Assembly (NCBI GenBank): GCA_005884465.1
Contig: VAZH01000332.1
Span: 1-8,706 of the forward strand
From: Alphaproteobacteria bacterium
GTDB lineage: Bacteria > Pseudomonadota > Alphaproteobacteria > Rhizobiales > Xanthobacteraceae
Length of the DNA stretch: 8,706 bases
Direction: 5' to 3'
Position numbers and translations under genes: made by a program. Below are positions 1 through 6,220 of this stretch, piece by piece (within the stretch, counting starts at the first letter, position 1; the number at the start of each line of letters is the position of its first letter). The notes under the pieces are model-generated. The model saw nothing but the letters and a program-made list of their open reading frames with translations, was not told the origin of the DNA and ran no database searches.

Positions 1-72
1 GAGCACCTCATAGAGGTGGCCGTCGATCAGAACCTCGGATTGCAGGAAATTATCGATGCAGCGGACCATCAT
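1..72 (-). CDS. Possible 5' end of a gene running off the left edge (unknown product)
   Basis: Reading leftward, two consecutive ATG codons at 72-70 and 69-67 open a frame without stops to base 1, giving 24 residues that begin MMVRCIDNFLQSEVLIDGHL. Third codon positions are mostly G or C, as expected for a gene here. No good Shine-Dalgarno sequence precedes the ATGs, and the frame is also open further upstream, so the start is uncertain. The plus strand is open over the same bases from position 1 to a TAG at 94-96, and could instead be the 3' end of a plus-strand gene, but its codon use is less GC-biased. I do not recognise either product. Confidence 0.3.
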   Translation of the reverse strand, partial: MMVRCIDNFLQSEVLIDGHLYEVL

Positions 73-188
73 GGCGCGTTCATCGCGGCATGGTAGATGA
101 TTCGTCAGCGGCGCGGGGCGATCCTTAATCCAATATCTTTGCCTTATGCACCGGGGCCGCGGCCGACGCCAGCACACGCCCGGCCTTA

Positions 189-584
189 CTACGTTGGCGC
201 GGTCGGTGGACTACCGGTATTGAGAAGGTTGGAGACTGCGGTCACAAGTTGCGCGGGCGCGAACGGTTTTGCCAACATGATGCTATTGGGCACGCCCTTA
301 GAGGGCCAATCATCGGCGCTCGCCCCGCTCATGTAGACGACCGGAAATCCAGCGTCGATTTCCCTGATCCGGCTCGCGACTTCCCAACCGTTCAGCCTAC
401 CCTTCAGGCTAACATCGGTAACGACTGCCTTATAGTTTTTGAGCCTGCCCTTGAACAAGGTCAGCGCCTCTTCGCCAGAAGAAAGAATGTCGGTTGCAAA
501 GCCGCCATCGGCTAGCATTTCCTCGACAACGCCTTGCACGGGGTAGTCGTCCTCAACAACGAGGATCAGGGGTAACTCTTCCAC
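189..584 (-). CDS. Single-domain response regulator (CheY-like receiver)
   Basis: This is a stand-alone receiver domain of about 131 residues with no output domain. Numbered from the GTG at 584, it has the acidic pair in VVEDD (D12, D13), the phosphoacceptor D57 in AVVTDVSL, the switch serine S86 in YMSGAS and the conserved lysine K106 in KPFAPAQL, so it should accept phosphate from a histidine kinase. It is cytoplasmic. The frame is open to a TTG at 629. I prefer the GTG at 584 because it places the beta-1 strand (LPLILVVEDD) right at the N terminus and has GGAG about 10 bases upstream. No kinase or target gene lies in the window, so the pathway is unknown. The closest relatives are the orphan receiver proteins common in Bradyrhizobium. 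The family call is firm; the start is moderately supported. Confidence 0.88.
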   Translation of the reverse strand: MEELPLILVVEDDYPVQGVVEEMLADGGFATDILSSGEEALTLFKGRLKNYKAVVTDVSLKGRLNGWEVASRIREIDAGFPVVYMSGASADDWPSKGVPNSIMLAKPFAPAQLVTAVSNLLNTGSPPTAPT

Positions 585-629
585 CGGGCCGAAACTCCGC
601 CGATGACGCCGCGCCGTTGCGGCAACCAA

Positions 630-870
630 AGAACATCACGCGGGAGGGCGACATTTGGTTCCGGGCCAACGTACAAAGTCAACATAAGGGCGCTTCGGCG
701 CAAACGCTCAGGAAGCGTCACGGAACCGTGCCAATCGGACTGGCGCGGAACACCCCCCGGATTTTACCCATCCACTGTGGAACGGTTTTTGGGCTGCCGA
801 ACTATCCGGGCGTGCCAATTCCTGCCAATTTGGCACCCACCAAGAACGTTGACATACCCCCGTTGCGGCC
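630..870. other. Intergenic region without a convincing gene
   Basis: About 240 bases lie between the response regulator and the coiled-coil gene. Open frames here have no recognisable product. On the minus strand GGAAC at 656-660 (read leftward) is followed after 17 bases by CGTG. This is close to, but not a full match for, the EcfG-type general-stress promoter pattern (GGAAC, about 16-17 bases, CGTT). The stretch also holds the 812-836 inverted repeat listed separately. Confidence 0.5.
812..836. repeat. Perfect 7-bp inverted repeat containing a direct repeat
   Basis: GTGCCAA at 812-818 pairs exactly with TTGGCAC at 830-836 across an 11-base spacer. Within it GCCAATT occurs twice (814-820 and 824-830), one helical turn apart. 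It could be an operator for a dimeric regulator or a small hairpin. It is not followed by a T-run, so it is not a typical terminator. It lies about 250 bases upstream of the response regulator and 35 bases beyond the stop of the coiled-coil gene. The minus strand resembles a sigma54 element but has 9 rather than 10 bases between GG and GC, so I do not call it one. Confidence 0.4.
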
Positions 871-1158
871 TCAGCTCTCCCCCGGGCTGGGGCCGTTTCT
901 TTGGCCATCAGGAATCGACGAGGCGGCGCTAACTGAGGCGGCCGATTGCTCTAGCAGATGGCGAATGCGGTCACGGTGCGCAACGTATCGGTCTTGCAGT
1001 TGGCGGAGCGTCCTAAGCAACTCCCGCGCAGCGGTACTGTCGCGGCCGTCACTATCTATGCCCGCCACGATCTGCTCTTGCTTCTTAATATGACTGCTAC
1101 CGAGAGCGATGTTTTGCTCGGCTTCATCAAGGTGGGCCAGTTGCCTTTCGCGGTCCAT
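871..1158 (-). CDS. Small coiled-coil hypothetical protein
   Basis: A 95-residue protein starting at an ATG (MDRERQLAHLDEAEQNIALG). Residues 1 to about 70 are highly charged and helical, with regular hydrophobic spacing (HLDEAEQNI, KKQEQIVAGI, ARELLRTLRQL, HRDRIRHLL), so a coiled coil is likely. The tail is Ser/Pro/Gly-rich and probably disordered. No signal peptide or membrane segment is seen, so it should be cytoplasmic. It resembles the many short Bradyrhizobium hypotheticals that read like MDRERQLAHLDEAERHIA and contain a conserved ARELLRT segment; their function is not known to me. A GAAGG lies 10 bases upstream of the ATG. The codon pattern and family resemblance support a real gene. 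Confidence 0.8.
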   Translation of the reverse strand: MDRERQLAHLDEAEQNIALGSSHIKKQEQIVAGIDSDGRDSTAARELLRTLRQLQDRYVAHRDRIRHLLEQSAASVSAASSIPDGQRNGPSPGES

Positions 1159-1171
1159 GCCGAGGCGGCCT

Positions 1172-1252
1172 TCACATAAACACGATAATGAGCCCCATCC
1201 CGACTAGGGTGTATATGCCTGTAACAGCTGCGCCGAGACAAACATCGGCCAT
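1172..1252 (-). CDS. Possible 26-residue single-span membrane peptide
   Basis: An ATG at 1252 opens a short frame starting MADVCLGAAVTGIYTLVGMG and ending FM before a stop at 1174-1172. Nearly the whole peptide is one hydrophobic segment able to span the membrane. It lies 13 bases upstream of the coiled-coil gene on the same strand, so the two could be co-transcribed. A weak GAGAG-like element precedes the ATG. It overlaps the read-through tail of the zinc-ribbon frame in another phase, which would be explained if that tail is not genuinely coding. It is too short to be sure; it may be chance. Confidence 0.3.
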   Translation of the reverse strand: MADVCLGAAVTGIYTLVGMGLIIVFM

Positions 1253-1566
1253 AACGCTCTCAGACGGGAACTTGAACAGCCTGGCGGACAATGGCACTTC
1301 CCTGCGGAATGGTTCAGCCCCAAAGGCATCACGCGCGGGGCAGGGAATCGTTCCGGGGGAACTGTACAAAAGTGAACAAGGGGCTTGGCCCTTACTTCGG
1401 CGGCTGTAGCTCGCTCTAGCCAGCCCGTTGCCTGATCAGTTTTCAACGGATCCGGGCCGTCGCAGTCGAAGCACTGGAACGTGCGCGGTCCTTCGCCGCC
1501 GGGAGGCAGCGCCAGAATCAAATGCGCCCCGCAATTAGGGCACGTCGGTCGTTCCACCTTGCCCAT
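1204..1566 (-). CDS. Zinc-ribbon-like hypothetical protein with an apparently frameshifted C terminus
   Basis: The first 50 residues form a compact treble-clef-like module: CPNC (C9, C12) and CFDC (C32, C35) with the loop LILALPPGGEGPRTFQ between them, then DPLKTDQATGWL. This matches a short Bradyrhizobium protein type (about 55-60 residues) that I recall ending GWL-x-x-EL-x-PPK. Here the frame diverges right after GWLE and continues for about 70 low-plausibility residues to a stop at 1204. The +1 frame after this point reads SELQPPK followed by a TAA at 1394-1392, the expected ending. Loss of one AG from a GAGAG run at about 1413-1417 would explain this. AGGA lies about 7 bases before the ATG. 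It probably binds zinc; its role is unknown. The N-terminal part is secure, the tail doubtful. Confidence 0.7.
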   Translation of the reverse strand: MGKVERPTCPNCGAHLILALPPGGEGPRTFQCFDCDGPDPLKTDQATGWLERATAAEVRAKPLVHFCTVPPERFPAPRVMPLGLNHSAGKCHCPPGCSSSRLRALWPMFVSAQLLQAYTP

Positions 1567-1892
1567 GACGCAATCCTGCTACCGGTCCGGAACTTCGTCA
1601 ATTTCAAAGGGGATCATCCACAATAATCCACAAAGATCATTGGTTGATCTTTATCGATGTCGCCCGCGTTGCCCAGCCGCTGACGCTGGCGCGCCCTGCG
1701 GCGGCCGGGGAAATTTGAGCCGGCAATTTGTTTACCGGTGGCGCGCGCGCAGGAACAATCCGTGGGGAGCCGACTTGATTGGACGGCGCCACGTCGCCGC
1801 GCTTGCCCGTGGCCCAGGCACCGCCCCGATCCCGTCTGTCGCAGCAGATCCCGAGACCTCGAGCCGTGCTCAGATGAGAGGGCGGCGTTGCG
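1567..1892. other. Intergenic region, no convincing gene
   Basis: Roughly 325 bases separate the divergent zinc-ribbon and 88-residue hypothetical genes. The open frames on both strands are Arg/Gly/Ser-rich and lack recognisable motifs, as GC-rich shadows do. The only structured part is 1614-1652, listed separately. Any promoter for the zinc-ribbon gene should lie here; TTGACG is present on the minus strand about 40 bases upstream of its ATG, but without a good -10 partner. Confidence 0.5.
1614..1652. promoter_or_regulatory. Two DnaA-box-like sequences next to a perfect 8-bp palindrome
   Basis: TCATCCACA at 1614-1622 and TAATCCACA at 1624-1632 are spaced 10 bases start to start. Each differs from the DnaA box TTATCCACA only at its second base, a position at which alphaproteobacterial boxes such as TGATCCACA also vary. 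They abut a perfect inverted repeat, AAAGATCA (1632-1639), a 5-base spacer, and TGATCTTT (1645-1652). The cluster is AT-rich against its surroundings and lies about 50 bases upstream of the zinc-ribbon start codon. It could be a regulator or DnaA binding site. There is no T-run to make it a terminator. Confidence 0.4.
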
Positions 1893-2159
1893 GTGGCCGA
1901 TGCTGATATTCAAATCAAATTTGATGGTCCTGCCGTTCTCCGCAAATGGCCTTCACGCAACAATAGACGTATCAGCGGCGCCACTCCCTACCTCGTTGCG
2001 GAGGGCACTCTCGAGGAATGCATACGGCAGTTCACGTCCAAGCCGATGTCTCAGCTGCATCTCTACGATATCCACACCACTGCTCGGGGTGAATTGATCA
2101 CCGCCGTTTTGTCGGCTCAGCAAATCATTGAACTCGCCGCGCTGAGGAATTTTCTTTAG
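1893..2159 (+). CDS. Small conserved hypothetical protein, possibly with altered start
   Basis: The frame from a GTG at 1893 gives 88 residues. From residue 28 it reads SGATPYLVAEGTLEECIRQF, then QLHLYDIHT and a C-terminal AQQIIELAALRNFL. This matches a type of about 60-residue Bradyrhizobium hypothetical protein that, as I recall, begins M-SG-x-TPYLV. Here the codon before SGATPYLV is ATC (1971-1973), not ATG. The 26 residues ahead of it (MADADIQIKFDGPAVL...) have mostly A/T third positions, unlike the rest, and may not be native to the gene. GAGAGGG at 1876-1882 could serve the GTG start. No membrane segment or signal peptide is seen; function is unknown. The core is well supported, the N terminus is not. 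Confidence 0.7.
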   Translation: MADADIQIKFDGPAVLRKWPSRNNRRISGATPYLVAEGTLEECIRQFTSKPMSQLHLYDIHTTARGELITAVLSAQQIIELAALRNFL

Positions 2160-2271
2160 GCGGATTCTGCCGGCCGCCGGCCGCTGGCGCCCCATGCGCT
2201 CGGGATCGACCCGGCAATGCCAACATCGGCTCGTCCTCGTTGATTGAGGCCGTGGATAATGGGACTTCGTT

Positions 2272-2490
2272 TCAGGATGGCCTCGCCGGGTCTAGGAATT
2301 GGTTACGTCTATCACACGCTGGATTAGCGGCCTTCCCGGACTCAGCATCCGATTGCGCCAGTCTCGCCCTGACGTTCTGAGGGCTGGTCAATTCGAGTTC
2401 GTCAAACCAGCGCTTGGCCTGATCCGGCTGCCCGGCTGACCATCTGCAAGTCTCGTATGGGAAGTGATCTTTGATCGCGGAGTGCCTCAC
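2272..2490 (-). CDS. Doubtful small ORF or gene remnant
   Basis: A 72-codon frame starting at GTG. The middle part, RWFDELELTSPQNVRARLAQ, reads like real protein and faintly recalls a segment of longer Bradyrhizobium hypothetical proteins; the two ends do not. There is no clear Shine-Dalgarno sequence. It may be a remnant of a larger decayed gene rather than an expressed protein. No function is proposed. Confidence 0.25.
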   Translation of the reverse strand: MRHSAIKDHFPYETCRWSAGQPDQAKRWFDELELTSPQNVRARLAQSDAESGKAANPACDRRNQFLDPARPS

Positions 2491-2496
2491 GATAAT

Positions 2497-2518
2497 GTGT
2501 CCCCACCGTGTCCCCAGC
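2497..2518. repeat. Two tandem copies of an 11-bp unit (GTGTCCCCA + 2)
   Basis: GTGTCCCCACC is followed immediately by GTGTCCCCAGC, differing at one base. It lies about 55 bases beyond the CCA end of the tRNA-Lys gene. Purpose unknown. Confidence 0.45.
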
Positions 2519-2572
2519 CTTTCTAGCGGGGCGCATCGGTTCCATAAAAATTCAAGTTATGCCTGATTTCAC

Positions 2573-2648
2573 TGGTGAGCGCGGAGGGACTCGAACCCTC
2601 GACCCCATGATTAAAAGTCACGTGCTCTACCACCTGAGCTACGCGCTC
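2573..2648 (-). tRNA. tRNA-Lys (anticodon UUU), CCA encoded
   Basis: The reverse complement folds into a complete cloverleaf. The acceptor arm is GAGCGCG/CGCGCTC with discriminator A and a genomically encoded CCA. Positions 8-9 are T and A. The D-stem is GCTC/GAGC. The anticodon stem is CGTGA/TCATG (one G-U pair) around the loop CTTTTAA, whose anticodon TTT decodes lysine AAA and AAG. The variable loop is GGGTC, and the T-arm is GAGGG, TTCGAGT, CCCTC. All seven acceptor pairs are Watson-Crick, so the gene looks functional. It is transcribed leftward and followed by an A/T-rich segment (GAATTTTTATGG) without a clear hairpin. Confidence 0.97.
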
Positions 2649-2659
2649 ACTTGCCGCGC

Positions 2660-2688
2660 TGTGTAGGGGGCGGCTTGGTGCGGGTCAA
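2660..2688 (-). promoter_or_regulatory. Sigma70-type promoter of the tRNA-Lys gene
   Basis: Reading leftward, TTGACC (2688-2683) and TACACA (2665-2660) are separated by exactly 17 bases. Transcription would begin near 2653, about 5 bases before the mature 5' end of the tRNA at 2648. The match to the -35 consensus is 5 of 6, and placement relative to the tRNA is ideal. A small dyad GGGTC/GACCC (2682-2699) overlaps the -35 and could also be a weak ndvB transcript end. Confidence 0.65.
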
Positions 2689-2798
2689 TAGCGCGACCCC
2701 CTGCAAACCTGTAGCCGGCCGAACGTGGATTACCATGGCGGCATCGGCTGTTAGCAGGAATTCCTCAAGCGACCCCGCGCGTCGAAAATCTGTTCCCG

Positions 2799-5474
2799 TC
2801 AATTGGCTTCCTGGCGGATCTCGGAGGTGACCTGCTGGGAGGTGCTGACCACGGTCGGCATCGCGACGGGGCGCAAGCCGATCAACTCCGCAGTCCGGAT
2901 GGCGGTACTGCGCCAGAACGAAAATTCGTTGACGCGCGAATTTTCCAGAATGGCGATCGCGACCGCGGAAAGGAACGGCAGGCTTTCGAGCACCAGCACG
3001 GCGGCGAACACGTAGATCTCGCGGACTTCCTTGTAGTTGTTGGTGACGACCAGAACGGCTGCGCCGGCCAGCAGCAGGACTCCGATGACCGCTTCCCAGA
3101 ACGCCTGGAATTCGATCGACATCCGCGACAGGCCACCCTTCGAGGTGCGGGCGAACGGCAAATGCTCGGTGATAAGACCATTGGCCACCGCGCGCGACAC
3201 CGTCCATTGCACCGACATCGCCGCCACCATGGCGCCCAGCATCTGGCCCCACTTCGTGGGCACGCGCAGGCGGTACAGCGCCACGAAATGCACCAGCGAG
3301 ACCACAAAGGCGGCGATGATCGGCAGCGTCAGGATCTTGTCGGGAATGGCGATGTCGGCGAACGCAACAATCGGCACCCAGATCAGGTTGAGGATGGCAA
3401 CCAGCACGCCGAGGCTTTCGGCGCCCAGCCAGTTGAGCCAGCCCAATGCAAATTCGCGCCGTTGGTCGGGCGACAACCGGCTGGCGCCGGGAAGAAAACG
3501 CCGCCAGTGCTTCTTGACGATCTGGAATCCGCCATAGGCCCAGCGATGGCGCTGCTTCTTGAAGGCCTCATAGGTGTCAGGCAACAGACCATGGCCGTAG
3601 CGCTGGTTGGTGTAATGCGTCAGCCAGCCATGCTCGATTATCGCCAGGCCCAGATCGGTGTCCTCGCAAATGGTGTCGCCGGCCCAGCCACCAGCCATGT
3701 CCATCGCCGCGCGCCGGATCAGGCACATGGTACCGTGAACGATGATGGCGTTGGCCTCGTTGCGCTGGACCATGCCGATATCGAAGAAGCCGGCATATTC
3801 GCCGTTCATGATGTAATGCATCAGCGAACGGTCGCCGTCGCGATGATCCTGCGGCGCCTGCACCAGGCCCACGCGGGGATCGGTGAAGACCGGAACCAGA
3901 TCCTTCAACCAATCCGGCTGTACGACATAGTCGGCATCGATGATACCGATGATCTCGGCATCGGCTGCGGTGCGGTCCATGGCGATGCGCAACGCGCCGG
4001 CCTTGAAGCCTTCGACCTTCTCGGCATTGATGAACTTGAAACGTTCGCCGAGCGCGCGGCAGTGATCCTGGATCGGCTGCCAGAATTCGGGATCGGGGGT
4101 GTTGTTGATGATCACAACGCATTCGAAATTCGGATAGTCCAGCCGCGATACCGCATCGAGTGTTTGCTTGAGCATCTCCGGCGGCTCGAAATAGGCCGGC
4201 ACATGGATCGAAACTTTTGGAAATGCCTCGGTGCCCGCGGCGGCCGGCACCTCGGGCTGCCCCTTGACCAGCAGCCGGCGCGGGTTTCGGCCGAATGCAA
4301 CGGCAGCGATTTCCTCGATCCGCGCCATCGCGATCAGCACCAGCGGCGCCAGCAGGATCAGTCCCAGCGTCAAGGCAAAGGCCGAACCGAAAACGAAGTA
4401 GTGCCCGTTCCAGTAGGCAAACACGGTTGCGACCCAGGCGCCTACGCCATTCGCCGACGCCGAAAGCATCAGCGACTGCATCACGGTGGCCTCGCTCAGC
4501 CGCAGGATCGGCAGCGACATCAGCACGCCGACCAGCAGCGCGATGGTGGCCAGTTTCCAGTAGGCCTCGTCGACCACCGGGCCCGACCATGCGAATTTGG
4601 GCTCGCGCGCCGCGTTGAGGATTCCCCAATATGGACCGACGCCGCCCTCGAAGAACTTCCAGGGCTGATCGATCGCCTCGACGATGTTGTATTCCATGCC
4701 GATCGCTTCGGCGCGGCTGACGAAATTGCGCAGCGTGACCGCCTGCTCGAACGGCCCGGGCATCCCCTTTTTCAGATTGTAGCCGGCGCTCGGCCAGCCG
4801 AATTCGGCGATCATGATGCGCTTGCCGGGAAAGGCATCGCGCAGTTTCTGGTAGATGATCAACGCCTGATCGACCGCCTGCTTGTCGGAAAAGCCTTCCC
4901 AGTAGGGCAGGATGTGCGCCGCGATGAAATCGACGGACGAGGCGAGTTCGGGGTGCTCGAGCCAGATATTCCAGATTTCGCCCGTGGTCACGGGCACATT
5001 GACCGACCCCTTGACGCGCTGGATGAGCTTGATCAGGTCTTCAATCTTCTGCTCGCCGCGGTAGATGGTCTCGTTGCCGACGACGATACCGTTGACGTTG
5101 CCGTTGCGCTTGGCGAGTTCGATCGCCGACAGCATCTCGCGTTCATTGCGGTCGGCATTCTTGTCGATCCAGGCGCCGACCGTGACCTTGAGACCTACCT
5201 CATTGGCGATCGGCGGCACCAGCTCGACGCCGCCGGTCGAGGAGTACAGCCGGATCGCCCGCGTCAGCGGCGCCAGGGTTTTCAGGTCGGCCCGGATTTT
5301 TTCGACGCTGGGAACGTTGTCGACGTCGGGATGCGCCGTGCCTTCGAACGGAGCATAGGACACGCTCGGCAGGATGCCCTTGAAGTCCGGTGCCTGCTGC
5401 TTGTCCCGCAATAAACCCCACATGGCAGCGTGAAGGGCGGCCACACAGAACAGAACGGTGACGACGGCGCGCAT
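2799..5474 (-). CDS. ndvB: NdvB: membrane cyclic beta-(1,3)-glucan synthase (GH17-like domain + GT2)
   Basis: An 891-residue protein from the ATG at 5474. The frame is open to a TTG at 5534, but the ATG puts the hydrophobic segment MRAVVTVLFCVAALHA at the N terminus as an anchor; no clear Shine-Dalgarno sequence is seen for either. Residues about 35-295 form a GH17-like domain, expected to be periplasmic, with VSYAPF, VVGNE (acid/base E135), HILPYWE, AEFGWPS (nucleophile E224) and DQPWKFFEGG. Three membrane segments follow (about 306-325, 332-355, 358-384). The cytosolic GT2 domain (about 418-650) has PAYFEPPEML, IIDADY (D513, D515), CEDTDLG (E604, D605) and QRHRW (641-645), the pattern of processive UDP-glucose synthases. 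Five more helices follow (688-844). Known role in Bradyrhizobium: polymerising beta-1,3-glucan and, through the GH17 part, probably remodelling it. All catalytic residues are intact. It lies downstream of ndvD on the same strand. Confidence 0.95.
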   Translation of the reverse strand: MRAVVTVLFCVAALHAAMWGLLRDKQQAPDFKGILPSVSYAPFEGTAHPDVDNVPSVEKIRADLKTLAPLTRAIRLYSSTGGVELVPPIANEVGLKVTVGAWIDKNADRNEREMLSAIELAKRNGNVNGIVVGNETIYRGEQKIEDLIKLIQRVKGSVNVPVTTGEIWNIWLEHPELASSVDFIAAHILPYWEGFSDKQAVDQALIIYQKLRDAFPGKRIMIAEFGWPSAGYNLKKGMPGPFEQAVTLRNFVSRAEAIGMEYNIVEAIDQPWKFFEGGVGPYWGILNAAREPKFAWSGPVVDEAYWKLATIALLVGVLMSLPILRLSEATVMQSLMLSASANGVGAWVATVFAYWNGHYFVFGSAFALTLGLILLAPLVLIAMARIEEIAAVAFGRNPRRLLVKGQPEVPAAAGTEAFPKVSIHVPAYFEPPEMLKQTLDAVSRLDYPNFECVVIINNTPDPEFWQPIQDHCRALGERFKFINAEKVEGFKAGALRIAMDRTAADAEIIGIIDADYVVQPDWLKDLVPVFTDPRVGLVQAPQDHRDGDRSLMHYIMNGEYAGFFDIGMVQRNEANAIIVHGTMCLIRRAAMDMAGGWAGDTICEDTDLGLAIIEHGWLTHYTNQRYGHGLLPDTYEAFKKQRHRWAYGGFQIVKKHWRRFLPGASRLSPDQRREFALGWLNWLGAESLGVLVAILNLIWVPIVAFADIAIPDKILTLPIIAAFVVSLVHFVALYRLRVPTKWGQMLGAMVAAMSVQWTVSRAVANGLITEHLPFARTSKGGLSRMSIEFQAFWEAVIGVLLLAGAAVLVVTNNYKEVREIYVFAAVLVLESLPFLSAVAIAILENSRVNEFSFWRSTAIRTAELIGLRPVAMPTVVSTSQQVTSEIRQEAN

Positions 5475-5549
5475 CACAAAACCAAATGGGGCTGATATGG
5501 CAGGGAGGCGGATCCGTCCCGGAGATCCGACCAAGTCAGCGGCAAATCG

Positions 5550-5577
5550 AGCATATCTCTGCCACGCGATTTAACAA
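5550..5577 (-). promoter_or_regulatory. Candidate promoter for ndvB
   Basis: In the 181-base gap between ndvD and ndvB, the minus strand carries TTGTTA (5577-5572) and TATGCT (5555-5550) separated by 16 bases, each matching 4 of 6 consensus positions. It would give a leader of roughly 70 bases. If used, ndvB would not depend on transcription through the damaged ndvD. Motif only; no other support. Confidence 0.3.
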
Positions 5578-5655
5578 CTCATATGACCCCGTGGCGTTTT
5601 GAGGGCCGAGTAATCAGATGGTGAAAATTTCGCATCATTCCAATGGGGGTCACGA

Positions 5656-6220
5656 TTATTTGGCCGTCGGCGCAGGAGCGGCGGCAGGCGGGGCCGCCGC
5701 TGCTGGCGCCGGCGCGGAAGCGCCGGAAGTAGCGGGGGCGGGTGCGGCAGCGGCGGCGGCCTGCGGCTGCGCCGCCGGATTGATCCAGCAAGCATGGACC
5801 CGTCCGCTCAGGCTATCCGGCACCTTGGGATCGATCGCGCTGAAGAAGCGCACCAGGCAGCGAAAGGTCGCCTGGACGTGGCCGCCCGGGCAGCCAAACC
5901 GGTCATAAAGATCGAGTGTCGAGATCATCGCGCCACATTAAAACCACCACCCGGCGGCCGAGCCAGACGCATTCGGGGTTTCCGGCCGGACCATTGATGG
6001 CCTGCGACGCTTCCACGAATTCGTCGGTTTTGCGCTGAGTTTCCTTGGCCGCATCGGCCGATGGGGCGGAATTTGCTGCCGGCGGCTTGGTCGACTGATC
6101 CTGGGCCCTAAGGTCGCCGCTCTGGGCGAGCGCGCTTCCAATACCGATCAGGAGTGTGAGCCCGGGCACGGCGAGGTGATGCAAAACCGCATTTTTAACC
6201 TGGAGTACCCGTCGACGCAT
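5656..6220 (-). pseudogene. ndvD: NdvD-like cyclic glucan synthesis accessory protein, split by a frameshift
   Basis: The first half runs from the ATG at 6220 (GGAGA about 5 bases upstream) and starts MRRRVLQVKN, with a hydrophobic segment and a likely signal-peptidase site after GSALA, so it is exported. A disordered Pro/Ala/Ser linker leads to the conserved core ECVWLGRRVVVLMWRDDLD, where the frame ends at a TGA (5905-5903). The core resumes in another frame as LDLYDRFGCPGGHVQATFRC, then RVHACWINP and an Ala/Pro-rich tail ending at 5656. Homologues I recall read DDLDTAFRHLDLYDRF across the joint, so about 14 bases (codons for most of TAFRH) appear lost near 5914-5920. Both halves keep good codon use. 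Position between ndvB and ndvC and the exported architecture fit NdvD, the third gene needed for glucan synthesis in B. japonicum. The lesion could be real or a sequence error. Confidence 0.72.

Larger units (their letters stand above)
2160..2572. other. Gene-poor stretch 3' of the tRNA-Lys gene
   Basis: About 410 bases hold no confident gene. The minus strand has a 72-codon frame from a GTG at 2490 to 2272, listed separately, and a 47-codon frame from an ATG at 2545 to a TGA at 2404-2402 (MEPMRPARKAGDTVGTHYRE...), which I do not recognise. GC-rich dyads (for example GCCGGCCGCCGGC just after the 1893-2159 gene) may end its transcript. The stretch starts at the CCA end of a tRNA, where integrating elements commonly insert. 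Confidence 0.4.

Noticed and set aside
814..836. Sigma54 promoter on the minus strand (TGGCAG...TGGC)
   Set aside because: The spacing is GG-N9-GC rather than GG-N10-GC, and the -12 element does not match TTGC.
494..1093. A 199-codon plus-strand frame over the response regulator and coiled-coil genes
   Set aside because: Antisense to two better supported genes, spans the intergenic gap, and has no recognisable domain.
1481..1906. A 141-codon plus-strand frame and a 99-codon minus-strand frame (1614-1913) in the gap
   Set aside because: Arg/Gly/Pro-rich low-complexity translations with no motif, no ribosome binding site and overlap with better genes.
2497..2518. CRISPR or integrase core repeat
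   Set aside because: Only two adjacent 11-base copies with no spacers, no cas genes and no integrase.
3162..5414. A 750-codon open frame on the plus strand opposite ndvB
   Set aside because: It lies wholly antisense to the clearly real ndvB. Its composition (His/Asp/Arg/Gln-rich, no domains) is what GC-rich codon bias produces on the opposite strand.
5656..5770. Ala/Pro-rich GC tract as an independent repeat element
   Set aside because: It is the low-complexity C-terminal tail of ndvD, in frame with the conserved core.
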